This document shows positions 48,801 to 60,454 of a stretch of DNA of 64,000 bases, piece after piece. The notes beneath the pieces were generated by a model that ran no database searches, was not told the DNA's origin, and saw only the letters and a list, made by a program, of their open reading frames with translations. The position numbers and the translations under genes are program-made. This DNA comes from Anaeramoeba ignava (Eukaryota; Metamonada; Anaeramoebidae). The stretch is from NCBI GenBank assembly GCA_028826165.1, contig JAPDFW010000077.1, positions 324,501-388,500 of the forward strand. Reading direction: 5' to 3'. The stretch's first letter is position 1; each line of letters starts with the position of its first letter.

Positions 48801-49679
48801 TCTCAAAATGATTCAGGAAATTTTACAATTAATTCAACTTCTCAATATTTTATTGCTCAATATTTAAATCAAACATATCAAATTAATGTTACAGCTTGTG
48901 ATTCAAATGGAGAATGTGGAGATATTTCAACATTCCAAATTAAAACAGGGAAATTTGGACCAGTTTTAAATTTAATTTGTTCAGTTTCAGATTCATTTAA
49001 TATTTCATGCTTGTGGAATAAACCAAATAATCCAATTAATCCAACTTATTATAATTTCACTTATCAAGAAATTTCTGGAAATGATTCAGGAAATTTTACA
49101 ATTAATTCAACTTCTCAATATTTTATTGCTCAATATCCAAATGAAGAATATCAAATTTATGTTACAGCTTGTGATTCAAATGGAGATTGTGGAAATATTT
49201 CAACATTCCAAATTAAAACAGGAGAATTTGGACCAGTTTTAGATTTATCTTGTTCAGTTTCAGATTTTTATTTTATTTCATGTTATTGGAATAAACCAAA
49301 TAATCCAATTAATCCAACTTATTATAATTTCACTTATCAAGCAATTGCTCAAAATGATTCAGGAAATTTTACAATTAATTTAACTTCTCAATATTTTATT
49401 GCTCAATATTCAAATCAAGAATATCGAATTGATGTTTCTTCTTGTAATTCAAAAGGTTGTGGAGATATTTCAACATTTCTAATTAAAACAAAAGATAATT
49501 CATTAAATTCAAATTCAAATTCAAATTCCAAAAAAATTATCATTATTTCAACAATTATTCCAATTATTGTTATTTTGGGAATTATTTTAATAATTTTCTT
49601 CATTAAAAAAAAGAAAAAGAAGAAAAATAAATCAAATAATAATTCAGAAGTTTCAATGAATGAATCATTATTGAAATAA
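45890..49679 (+). CDS. FG-GAP propeller / FN3 repeat membrane protein B (frame broken in NQ tract)
   Basis: ATG 45890 gives a signal peptide (MKNKLIKFITIFSILFLLTN) and NQ repeats, ending at a TAA at 46298. The rest of the protein is in the next frame, open from before 45960 to 49679: NQ/NQI tract, seven FG-GAP blades ('YFGYITAISGNTIAIGAQ', 'QFGASVSVKERIIAVGSP', 'YFGFSIVVSENCSWIIVG'), two divergent FN3-like domains, four near-identical 91-residue FN3-like repeats (FGPVLDLSCS..C.WNKP), membrane helix 'IIIISTIIPIIVILGIILII', a poly-Lys stop-transfer and SEVSMNESLLK. One extra T in a CAAATT unit would explain the break. A single-pass surface adhesin-like protein is the natural reading, but as written the leader and ectodomain are not translated together. 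Confidence 0.8.
48408..49499 (+). repeat. four 273-bp FN3-like coding repeats (gene B)
   Basis: Units begin with TTTGGACCAGTTTTA at 48408, 48681, 48954 and 49227, an exact 273-bp (91-residue) period. Each encodes FGPVL.L.CS, C.WNKPN, an NFTY strand, SQYFIAQY and a CDSNG.CGDIS strand, i.e. a fibronectin-III-like sandwich with four Cys. Confidence 0.9.
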
Positions 49680-50216
49680 TTCCAAAAATTCAAAAATTCA
49701 AAAATCATTTCCAAATTCCAAATTCCAAATTCTTTTTTTTTTTTCAAATTTCAAATAAAAAAAACAAAATTAATAATTAAAAAAATTGTTTTAAAATCAT
49801 TTTTTTTTTGGATAATATTTAATTTGATTATAATTGAATTATTTTCATTTATTTCTTTTATTTTTTTTTATTAATTTTTAATTAAAAAAAAAAGTGGAAT
49901 AAAAAAATTTTAATTAAATTTAAAATAAAATTAAAAAGTGGAATAAATTAAATTAATAAAAAAAAAATGAAATAAATAACAAAAAGGAGAAAAAAATAAA
50001 AATAAAATTCTTTTTTTTCTTTTCTTTTTTAAATTAAAAAAATTTCCATTTTTTTTTATTTTTTTTTTCATTTTTCTTTTTTTATTCATTTTTTTTTTTA
50101 CATTATCAAAAATTTTTTATATTATCTTTTTATTTTTTATTTTTTTTCTTTTTATTTTCAAATAACAAATAAAAAATAAAATTTAAAAATACAAAATAAA
50201 AACAATATAAAATAAA
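49680..50216 (+). promoter_or_regulatory. upstream region of FG-GAP gene C, duplicated from the B spacer
   Basis: Nearly identical to 45352-45889 over its length. AAGTGGAATAA occurs at 49892 and 49936, and AAAAAGGAGAAAA at 49981, at 325, 281 and 236 bp before the ATG; these distances match gene B within 2 bp. Confidence 0.55.
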
Positions 50217-53200
50217 ATGAAAAACAAAATTAAATTAAATTTATTTTTATTTTTCTTTTTTTTTTTACTTACAAAATCAAAATCAAAATCAAAATCAAAA
50301 TCAAAATCAAAATCAAAATCAAAATCAAATCAAAATCAAAATCAAAATCAAAATCAAAAAAAAATCAAAAATCAAAAATCAAAAAATCAAAATCAAAATC
50401 AAATCAAAATCAAAATCAAAAAATCATGGAAATCAAAAATCAAAATCAAAATCAAAAAATCAAAATCAAAATCAAAAAAATCAAAAATCAAAATCAAAAT
50501 CAAAATCAAAATCAAAATCAAAATCAAAATCAAAATCAAAATCAAAATCAAAATCAAAATCAAAATCAAAATCAAAATCAAAATCAAAATCAAAATCAAA
50601 ATCAAAATCCAAAATCAAATTCAAAATCAAAAAATCAAAATCAAAATCAAAATCAAAATCAAAATCAAAATCAAAATCAAAATCAAAATCAAAATCAAAA
50701 TCAAAATCAAAATCAAAATCAAAATCAAAATCAAAATCAAAATCAAAATCAAAATCAAAATCAAAATCAAAATCAAAATCAAAATCAAAATCAAAATCAA
50801 AATCAAAATCAAAATCAAAATCAAAATCAAAATCAAAAAAAAGAAGAACAAACAACAATTTCAGAAATTCAAGAAAGTTGGGAATATCAACAAATAATTT
50901 TCCCCAATGACATACCTATATATGAATATTTTGGATATAGTACAGCAATAAGTGGGAATACAATAGCAATAGGAGCACAAGTTTATTATTCTAGTGAATA
51001 TGGTTATGGACCTGCTTCAGTATATCTTTTTGAAAAAGAAAATTATGAATGGAAACAAATGAAAAAAATAGAAATTGATAATGGAAATGAAATTTATGAA
51101 AATTCAACTGATATTTCAAATGATATTATTGTATCTGGAGTTACAGAATATTCTATGGGAAAAATATATATTTTTATGAAAACTGGAAATGATTGGATTT
51201 TAAGAATAATAATTGAATTACCAAATGAACAAACAAATCAACAATTTGGAGCAAGTGTTTCTGTTAAAGAAAGAATAATTGCTGTTGGTTCTCCAGGATA
51301 TGATAATAATCAAGGAGCTGTTTATATTTTCAAAGGAAATGAAGATGGAACTTCTTGGAATCAAACTCAACAAATTATGGCAAGTGATGGGCAAGTATAT
51401 GATCAATTTGGATACAGTGTTCTTCTTTCAAATGATAGTTCATTTCTTTTTATTGGAGCTTCTAATTCAACAACAACAAATGGAATTAATCGGAATGGAA
51501 AAGTATATATTTACAAAAATGATGGAGATCAATTTAATTTTTATCAATCTTTAATTTCTGATGATTCAAATGCTGGTAATGATTGTTTTGGATTTTCTAT
51601 TGCAGTATCAGAAAATTGTTCTTGGATTATTGTTGGAGCTTATGAAGCTAATTATAGTTCTTTGATTTATTCAGGAAAAGTTTATATTTTCAAATCAAAT
51701 GGAAGTTATTGGAATCAAGAACAAATTTTGACAGCTCCTAGTCCTATATATTATGGATATTTTGGATACAGTGTTTCTATTTCAGATGATAATATTATTA
51801 TTGGTGAAATTGGTTACAATAATTACAATGGAAGAGTTCATTTATTTAATTATAATGGAAGTTATTGGATTCATAAATTTCAATTAATTTTCGATAACTC
51901 AGCAAATAATGGTGAATATGGAATATCTGTTTCCATTTTAGGGAATATTTTTGTTGTTGGTGCTCCTGGAGAAAATAGTGATTATGGATATACTTATGTT
52001 TATGAATTTGTTTTACCTCAAGTTAATATTACTGAAGCTGATTCTTTATTTTCTTCTTTTGAATGTTATTGGAATCAATTAATTTCATCTTCTGATATTA
52101 TTTATCAAATTAATTATAATAATTATTGGCAAGAAATTCAATCACCAATTTTAAATGAAAATGTTTATCATAAAATTTTCAATTCTTCAATTTATCCAGA
52201 TATTACTGGAAATGTTGAATATATAATTCAAATTAGAGCATGTAATACAACTTCCCAAACTTGTGGAATATCTTCAGATGAAAGAACAATATTAACAAGA
52301 ATTGATGGAGTGAAAAACTTTACATTAAAATCAATATCAACAAGTTCAGTTTATGTTTCTTGGAATTATCCTAATGTTCCAATTATTAATTCAATTCCAA
52401 AATTAGATCATTATATTATTTCATATCAAAACCAAAATTTAAATATAACAAATATTACTTCAGTTTCAAATACAGCAACTTCATATCAATTAATTAATTT
52501 GTCACCATTTACAAATTATTCAATTTCAATTTGGGCATGTAGAATATCAGAATGTATTGATAATGATCAAGGTCAAATTATTTCAAGTTTTATTATAACA
52601 TTATTTGGACCAGTTTTAGATTTATCTTGTTCAATTTCTGATTTATATAATATTTTATGTTATTGGAATAAACCAAATGATCCAATTAATCCAACTTATT
52701 ATAATTTCACTTATTATTCAATTTCTGAAAATGATTCAGGAAATTTTACAATTAATTCAACTTCTCAATATTTTATTGCTCAATATTCAAATGAAGAATA
52801 TCAAATTAATGTTACAGCTTGTGATTCAAATGGAGAATGTGGAGATATTTCAACATTCCAAATTAAAACAGGAAAATTTGGACCAGTTTTAGATTTATCT
52901 TGTTCAATTTCTGATTCATTTAATATTTTATGTTATTGGAATAAACCAAATGATCCAATTAATCCAACTTATTATAATTTCACTTATCAAGCAATTTATC
53001 AAAATGATTCAGGAAATTTTACAACTTATTCAACTTCTCAATATTTTATTGCTCAATATTCAAATGAAGAATATCAAATTAATGTTACAGCTTGTGATTC
53101 AAAAGGAGAATGTGGAGATATTTCAACATTCCAAATTAAAACAGGAAAATTTGGACCAGTTTTAGATTTATTTTGTTCAGTTTCAAATTCATATAATGTT

Positions 53201-54418
53201 TCATGTTATTGGAATAAACCAAATAATCCAATTAATCCAACTTATTATAATTTCACTTATTATTCAATTTCTGAAAATGATTCAGGAAATTTTACAATTA
53301 ATTCAACTTCTCAATATTTTATTGCTCAATATTTAAATCAAGAATATCAAATTTATATTTCAGCTTGTGATTCAAATGGAGATTGTGGAAATATTTCAAC
53401 ATTTCAAATTAAAACAGGGAAATTTGGACCAGTTTTAGATTTAAATTGTTCAGTTTCTGATTTTTATAATATTTTATGCTATTGGAATAAACCAAATGAT
53501 CCAATTAATCCAACTTATTATAATTTCACTTATCAAGCAATTGCTCAAAATGATTCAGGAAATTTTACAATTAATTTAACTTCTCAATATTTTATTGCTC
53601 AATATTCAAATCAAGAATATCGAATTTATATTTCAGCTTGTGATTCAAATTGGGGATGTGGAGATACTTCAACATTCCAAATTAAAACAGGGAAATTTGG
53701 ACCAGTTTTAAATTTAAATTGTTCAATTTCAAATTTATTTGATATTTTATGTTATTGGAATAAACCAAATGATCCAATTAATCCAACTTATTATAATTTC
53801 ACTTATCAAGCACTTTCTCAAAATGATTCAGGAAATTTTACAATTAATTCAACTTCTCAATATTTTATTGCTCAATATTCAAATCAAGAATATCAAATTG
53901 ATATTACAGCTTGTGATTCAAATGGAGGATGTGGAAATATTTCAACATTTGAAATTAAAACAGGGAAATTTGGACCAGTTTTAGATTTATCTTGTTCAGT
54001 TTCAAATTTATTTGATATTTCATGTTATTGGAATAAACCAAATAATTCAATTAATCCAACTTATTATACTTTCACTTATCAAGCAATTTCTCAAAATGAT
54101 TCAGGAAATTTTACAATTAATTCAACTTCTCAATATTTTATTGCTCAATATTCAAATCAAGATTATGAAATTGATGTTACAGCTTGTGATTCAAATGGAG
54201 GATGTGGAAATATTTCAACATTTCTAATTAAAACAAAAGATAATTCATTAAATTCAAATTCAAATTCCAAAAAAGTTATCATTATTTCAACAATTATTCC
54301 AATTATTGCTATTTTGGGAATTATTTTAATAATTTTCTTCATTAAAAAAAAGAAAAAGAAGAAGAAAAATAAATCAAATAATAATTCAGAAGTTTCAATG
54401 AATGAATCATTATTATAA
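50217..54418 (+). CDS. FG-GAP propeller / FN3 repeat membrane protein C (leader out of frame)
   Basis: The leader ATG at 50217 encodes MKNKIKLNLFLFFFFFLLTK and then KSKSKS, because ACAAAATC has one A more than the matching ACAAATC of gene B. Further A-run length changes follow around 50330-50480, and this frame ends at 50897 without reaching the propeller. The mature frame is open from before 50426 (which has its own ATG) to 54418: NQ tract, seven FG-GAP blades, two divergent FN3-like domains, six near-identical 91-residue FN3-like repeats, a membrane helix ('IIIISTIIPIIAILGIILII'), poly-Lys and SEVSMNESLL. Longest ectodomain of the four paralogues. If translated from 50426 it would lack a signal peptide. 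Pseudogene, switched-off copy or assembly error cannot be separated here. Confidence 0.8.
52604..54241 (+). repeat. six 273-bp FN3-like coding repeats (gene C)
   Basis: Unit starts at 52604, 52877, 53150, 53423, 53696 and 53969, all exactly 273 bp apart. Units are closely similar at the nucleotide level to each other and to those in B and D. Variation is concentrated just after the first Cys (DSFNIL, DLYNIL, NSYNVS, DFYNIL, NLFDIL, NLFDIS) and before the second pair. Confidence 0.92.
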
Positions 54419-54833
54419 TTCCAAAAATAAAAAAAACAAAAAAATTCCAAAAATCCAAAAATTCAAAAAATTCAAATTCCAATAAAATCCAAAACAAATT
54501 TTTATTTTTTTTGAATTAAAATTATTTTGTTAAATATTAATAATTAAATTAATTTGATTTATTATTAAAATTCAAATTTCAAATTTTGTTTATTATATTA
54601 TTGTTTTTAGTTTAAAAGAAAAGTGGAATAATAAACAAAAAGGAGAAAAATTTTTTTATTCTTCTTTTTCCTTTTTTCCTTTTTTCCTTTTTTTCCTTTT
54701 TTCTTTTTTTTCCTTTTTTCCTTTTTTTATTTTCATTTTTTTTTACACAAATTTACACAAAAACAAACAAAGAAACATTTGTTTTTGCTTTAACAAAACA
54801 CAACAAAACACAACATAACAAAACACAACAAAA
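54419..54833 (+). promoter_or_regulatory. upstream region of FG-GAP gene D
   Basis: AAGTGGAATAA at 54621-54631 (213 bp before the ATG) and AAAAAGGAGAAAA at ~54638. A pyrimidine-rich (CTTTTTTC)n block and an ACACAAAAACAAACAAAG leader follow, the same arrangement as gene A. This groups A with D and B with C by upstream sequence. Confidence 0.55.
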
Positions 54834-57800
54834 ATGAAAAACAAATTAATTAAATTAATTACAATATTTTTAATTATTTTTTTAGTTACAAATCAAAAAG
54901 AAAAAAAAGAGGAAAAAGGAAAAAACGAACAAAATCAAAATTTAAATTTAAATCAAATCCAAAATCAAATCCAAAATCAAAATCAAAATCAAAACAAAAT
55001 CAAAATCAAAATCAAATTCAAAATCAAAATCAAAATCAAATTCAAAATCAAAATCAAATTCAAAATCAAAATCAAATTCAAAATCAAAATCAAAATCAAA
55101 TCCAAAATCAAAATCAAATCCAAAATCAAAATCAAATTCAAAATCAAATCCAAAATCAAATTCAAAATCAAAATGAAAATGAAAATTTAATTCAAAATTT
55201 AAAAAAAGAAAAAGAAACAATTTCAGAAATTCAAGAAAGTTGGCAATATAAACAAATAATTTCTTCAAATCCGGAATTGTACAATGAATATTTTGGATAT
55301 AGCACAGCAATAAGTGGGAATACAATAGCAATAGGAGCACCAGGAAATCCAAATCAAGATGTAAATGGTTCAGCATATCTTTTTGAAAAAGAAGATTATG
55401 AATGGAAACAAATAAAACAATTAGAAATTAGTGATGGACAAATTAATGATGGATATGGATACTCAATTGCTATTTCAAATGATATTGTTGTAGTTGGAGC
55501 TCCTTATGCCAATGTGAATGGGAAAATCAATCAAGGAAAAATTTATGTTTTTATCAAAATTGGAAATGATTGGATTCCAAAAGCTACAATTTATTTACAA
55601 AATGGACAACAGTATCAACATTTTGGATACAGTGTTTCTGTTACAGAAAGAATAATTGCTGTTGGTTCTCCAGGATATGATGGTGACTCTCAAAATTTAG
55701 ATAATGGGACTGTTTATATTTTCAAAGGAAATGAAGATGGAAGTTCTTGGAATCAAGAACAACAAATTATGGCAAGTGATGGCCAAGCAAATGATCAATT
55801 TGGATACAGTGTTGTTCTTTCAAATGATGGTTTATTTCTTTTTATTGGAGCTCCTTATGCAACAGCAGATGGATCGTCCCAACATGGAAAAGTATATATT
55901 TACAAAAATGATGGAAATCAATTTAATTTTTATCAATCTTTAACTTCTAATGATTCATATGTTGATTATGATCTTTTTGGATTTTCTATTGCAGTATCAG
56001 AAAATTCTTCTTGGATTATTGTTGGTGCTGATCAAGCTGATAATGATTATTTGACCTTTCAAGGAAAAGCTTATATTTTCAAATCAAATGGAAGTTATTG
56101 GAATCAAGAACAAATTTTGATAGCTCCTAATCCTCAATCTCTTGCATACTTTGGAAACAGTGTTTCTATTTCAGATGATAATATTCTTATTGGTGAAAAT
56201 GGATACAATAGTGATACAGGAAGAGCTCATTTATTTAATTATAATGGAAGTTATTGGAATCATCAATTTACTTTAATTCCTAATAACTCAGCAAATAATG
56301 GTGAATATGGGGCGTCTGTTTCCATTTTAGGGAATATTTTTGTTGTTGGTGCTCCTGGAGAAAATAATAATTATGGATATACTTATGTTTATGAATTTGC
56401 TTTACCTCAAGTTAATATTACTGAAGTTGATTCTTTATTTTCTTCTTTTGAATGTTATTGGAATCAATTAATTTCATCTTCTGATATTATTTATCAAATT
56501 AATTATAATAATTCTTGGCAAGAAATTCAATCACCAATTTTAAATGAAAATGTTTATCATAAAATTTTCAATTCTTCAATTTATCCAGATATTACTGGAA
56601 ATGTTGAATATATAATTCAAATTAGAGCATGTAATAAAACTTCCCAAAGTTGTGGAATATCTTCAAATCAAAGAACAATATTAACAAGAATTGATGGAGT
56701 GAAAAATTTTACATTAAAATCAATATCAACAAGTTCAGTTAATATTTCTTGGAATTATCCTAATGTTCCAATTATTAATTCAATTCCAAAATTAGATCAT
56801 TATATTATTTCATATCAAAACCAAAATTTAAATATAACAAATATTACTTCAGTTTCAAATACAGCAACTTCATATCAATTAATTAATTTATCATCATTTA
56901 CAAATTACTCAATTTCAATTTGGGCATGTAGTCAATCAGATTGTATTGATACTGATCAAGGTCAAATTATTTCAGGTTTTATTATAACATTATTTGGACC
57001 AGTTTTAGATTTATTTTGTTCAGTTTCAAATTCATTTAATATTTTATGTTATTGGAATAAACCAAATGATTCAATTAATCCAGCTTATTATAATTTCACT
57101 TATTATTCAATTTATGAAAATGATTCAGGAAATTTTACAATTAATTCAACTTCTCAAAATTTTACTGCTCAATATTCAATTCAAGAATATCAAATTAATG
57201 TTTCAGCTTGTGATTCAAATGGAGAATGTGGAGATATTTCAACATTCCAAATTCAAACAGGAAAATTTGGACCAGTTTTAGATTTAATTTGTTCAATTTC
57301 AAATTTATATAATGTTTCATGTTATTGGAATAAACCAAATGATCCAATTAATCCAGCTTATTATACTTTCACTTATTATGCAATTTCTCAAAATGATTCA
57401 GGGATTTTTACAATTAATTCAAATTCTCAATATTTTATTGCTCAATATTCAAATCAAGATTATGAAATTGATGTTACAGCTTGTGATTCAAAAGGAGAAT
57501 GTGGAGATATTTCAACATTCCAAATTCAAACAGGAAAATTTGGACCAGTTTTAGATTTATCTTGTTCAGTTTCAAATTTATATAATGTTTCATGTTATTG
57601 GAATAAACCAAATGATCCAATTAATCCATCTTATTATACTTTCACTTATTATGCAATTTATCAAAATGATTATGGAAATTTTACAGTTAATTCAACTTCT
57701 CAAAATTTTATTGCTCAATATTCAAATCAAGATTATGAAATTGGTGTTACAGCTTGTGATTCAAAAGGATGTGGAGATACTTCAACATTCCAAATTAAAA

Positions 57801-58258
57801 CAGGAAAATTTGGACCAGTTTTAGATTTATCTTGTTCAGTTTCAGATTTATATAATGTTTCATGTTATTGGAATAAACCAAATGATTTAATTAATCCAAC
57901 TTATTATACTTTCATTTATTATGCAATTTATCAAAATGATTCAGGAAATTCCATAGTTAATTCAACTTCTCAAAATTTTACTGTTCAATATCCAAATCAA
58001 GATTATGAAATTGGTGTTACAGCTTGTGATTCAAATGGAGATTGTGGAGATACTTCAACATTTGAAATTAAACGGCAAATTAATTCATCAAGTTCCAATT
58101 CAAATTCCAAAACAGTTATTATTATTATTTCAACAATTATTCCAGTTGTTGTTATTTTGGGAATTATTTTAATAATTTTCTTCATTAAAAAGAAAAAGAA
58201 GAAAAACAAATCAAATAATAATTCAGAAGTTTCAATGAATGAATCATTATTGAAATGA
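54834..58258 (+). CDS. FG-GAP propeller / FN3 repeat membrane protein D (frame broken in NQ tract)
   Basis: ATG 54834 gives the same leader as gene A (MKNKLIKLITIFLIIFLVTNQ, KEKKEEKGKNE). At ~54993 the unit CAAAAC replaces CAAAATC, losing one base, so the frame runs into KIKIKF and stops at 55188. The mature frame, open through 55190-58258, encodes 'ETISEIQESWQYKQ', seven FG-GAP blades ('YFGYSTAISGNTIAIGAPG', 'GYGYSIAISNDIVVVGAP', 'HFGYSVSVTERIIAVGSP'), two divergent FN3-like domains, four 91-residue FN3-like repeats, the membrane helix, a poly-Lys segment and SEVSMNESLLK. Domain calls are firm; whether the gene is expressed as one protein is not. Confidence 0.8.
56993..58080 (+). repeat. four ~273-bp FN3-like coding repeats (gene D)
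   Basis: Unit starts at 56993, 57266, 57539 and 57809 (periods 273, 273, 270). The third unit lost one codon in the CDSKGxCGD strand. Sequence is very close to the B and C units. Confidence 0.9.
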
Positions 58259-58371
58259 TTCCAAAAATTCAAAAATTCATTTCAGAATTCATTCTTTTTT
58301 TTTTTTTTTCAAATTCAAATTCAAATTCAAATTCAAAATAAAAAATCAAATTTCAATTTCTTTCTTTTTGG

Positions 58372-60454
58372 TTAAAATTTCCTTCTTTGAAAATCTTCAT
58401 ATCCTTGAAAATCATTTCCTAAATATTGATTTTGAATATTATTGGGATGTTTTCTTATTCTTCTTTGATTATTTTGTTGGTTATTATCAAAAATAATATT
58501 AGAAATTCCACTTAAATCAAAAAAATCATTTCTAATTTTGATTTTTTCTTCATAATTAAAGAATTTAAGTTTCAATCTTTCAGGAGATTTTTTATCTGAT
58601 AATAAATTTAATTTTTCAAGTTTATCAATTGAATTTTCAAGAAGACTATTTTGATTAAAAAAATGGAATTAAAAATTTCCAAAAAATTCAAAAAAATTTT
58701 TTTTTTAATTTACTTTTTTAAGAATATTTTAACATAATCAATAAATATATAATTATCAAAAATAATTTTCAAAGGAACAATTTCTATTGAACTTGGGTCA
58801 ATTGATTGAGGAGGAGAAAGTAACCTTAATGCTTCAAGTAAATTATAATCCAGAACTGCTGGGAATTGAAAACCTCTACAAATAACATAACTAAATCCAA
58901 AATAAAGAAAGAAGAAAAAAAATTTTTTTTTTTAATCAAAAAAAAAGTGGAACAAAATTTTTTTGCTTTTTTTTTTTTTTTGATTACAATTCTAAATCAT
59001 CATCTAATAATTCAGGTTGAAATAACCAAAATTGCTCAAAAGAATGATAAAGAATAAATAATAAACCGAGAGTGAATTGATTTAAAAATCCTGAAATTCT
59101 ACATAAAAAAGATCCACCTTTCATTAAAGTACGAAACATAATTAAAATTTCAGAAAGAAATATTCTAGAAAACTCTTGTTTATCATTTTTTTCTTTTAAT
59201 CCAGAAATTAACTAAAAAAATAATTTTTTTTTTAAATCAAATCAAAAGGTGAAAAATTTTTTTTCCAAAGAAATGTAAAAAATGGAACAAACAGAATATC
59301 CAAGAACTAAATGAAGTTGTTGTCTGTTTGCTTGATAAAATGATTGTTTAATTAATGTATTAATGTTTTCAAGATTTGAAATGTTTCCTTGATATGTGAG
59401 TAAATTAGGATGTTGAAAAAGAATTTTTTGGTTTTGATCTTCAATTTGTAAATTAACAGGAAATTGGAATCCTTTAATATTTCCTTTAGATTTAGAGAAA
59501 ATAAATTCACTAAATCCTCCTTAATTTTTTTATTTTAAATTTAATTTTAATTTTAATTTTGATTTTAAATTTAATTTTAAATTTGATTTTAATTTTAATT
59601 TTAATTTTAATTTTGATTTTGATTTTGATTTTGATTTTGATTTTAATTTTAATTTTAATTTTAATTTTAATTTTGATTTTAATTTTAATTTTAATTTTAA
59701 TTTTAATTTTATATTTAATTTTAATTTTAATTTCAATTTTAATTTTATTTTTAATTTTAATTTGATTTTAATTTTAATTTTAAATTTTAATTTTAAATTT
59801 AATTTTAATTTTAATTTTAATTTTAATTTTAATTTTTAATTTTAATTTTAAATTAAATTTTGATTTTAATTTTATATTTAATTTCATAAATGAATTTTAA
59901 TTTTGATTTTAATTTCAATTTTAATTTAATTTCAATTTGGAAAAAATTACCCTAATTTTAAATAAAAGAATGCAAAATAAAAGAATGCAAAATTAATTGC
60001 AAAATTAAATTTAAATTGCAAAAAAATTTACAAAACCACACAATTCAAGAAAATTGAAAGAATCAAGTTCAGGAATAAAATGAAACAAATAATTTAAATA
60101 AGCAAGAATAACAACATCTTTTGATTTAAATTGAGGATGAAAAATTTCAGAAAAAGGATTAATAATTTCTCCAATTTTTTGAATTAATTCATGATTTAAT
60201 TGATTTTTTAATAATTCTCTTTTCTCAATAAGTTTTTCATCATAAATTGCTGAACGAATATTTGTTGGTGGAATTTTAAATTGATAATTTATTTCAAAAC
60301 ATTCTTCTGGTTGAAAAAGTCCTATTGGTCGATTTTTTGTAAAATATTCTTGTTTTTTATCTTGTTTTTGTTGTGAAAAAATATATCTTAAATTTGGTGA
60401 AGGTAAATTTTGTATTGTAGTTGAAAGATAATCAATTTCTTTTGAAGTAAACAT
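58372..60454 (-). CDS. CMTR1-like FtsJ-fold cap 2'-O-methyltransferase relative, probably catalytically degraded
   Basis: Five exons: 60454-60037, 59519-59293, 59211-58988, 58890-58714, 58645-58372 (1320 nt, 439 residues; phases 1,0,2,2). Similarity to CMTR1 is clear in order: 'FLELCGGFSEFIFSKSKG' (SAM-binding loop; the usual pattern is DLCxGPGGFSEY), 'GNISNLENI', 'LMKGGSFLCRISGF' (usual GGHFxCKxFD), 'FTLGLLFILYHSFEQFWLFQ', 'YVICRGF' (usual ERYVVCKG) and 'IEIVPLKII..FIDYVKIFL'. CMTR1 methylates the first transcribed nucleotide's ribose in the cap. Here the SAM loop is two residues short, the ADGG segment carrying the catalytic Asp reads 'VLGYSLISG', and the second catalytic Lys is Arg. Donor 1 (G|GTTTTG) and donor 2 (GTTTGT) are not GTA-type. 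No nuclear G-patch or WW domain is seen. Confidence 0.75.
59520..60036 (-). repeat. intronic (TAAAAT/CAAAAT)n array in the CMTR1-like gene
   Basis: Intron 1, mostly hexamers (ATTTTA / ATTTTG on the plus strand), with one CATAAATGAATTTTAATTTT unit near 59884, the reverse complement of the dispersed ATTCATTTATAAAATTAAA element. Confidence 0.7.

Noticed and set aside
43739-58258. Bacterial origin of the FG-GAP/FN3 genes
   Set aside because: Base composition, codon use, NQ tracts and flanks are the same as in neighbouring eukaryotic genes; FG-GAP and FN3 domains also occur widely in eukaryotes.
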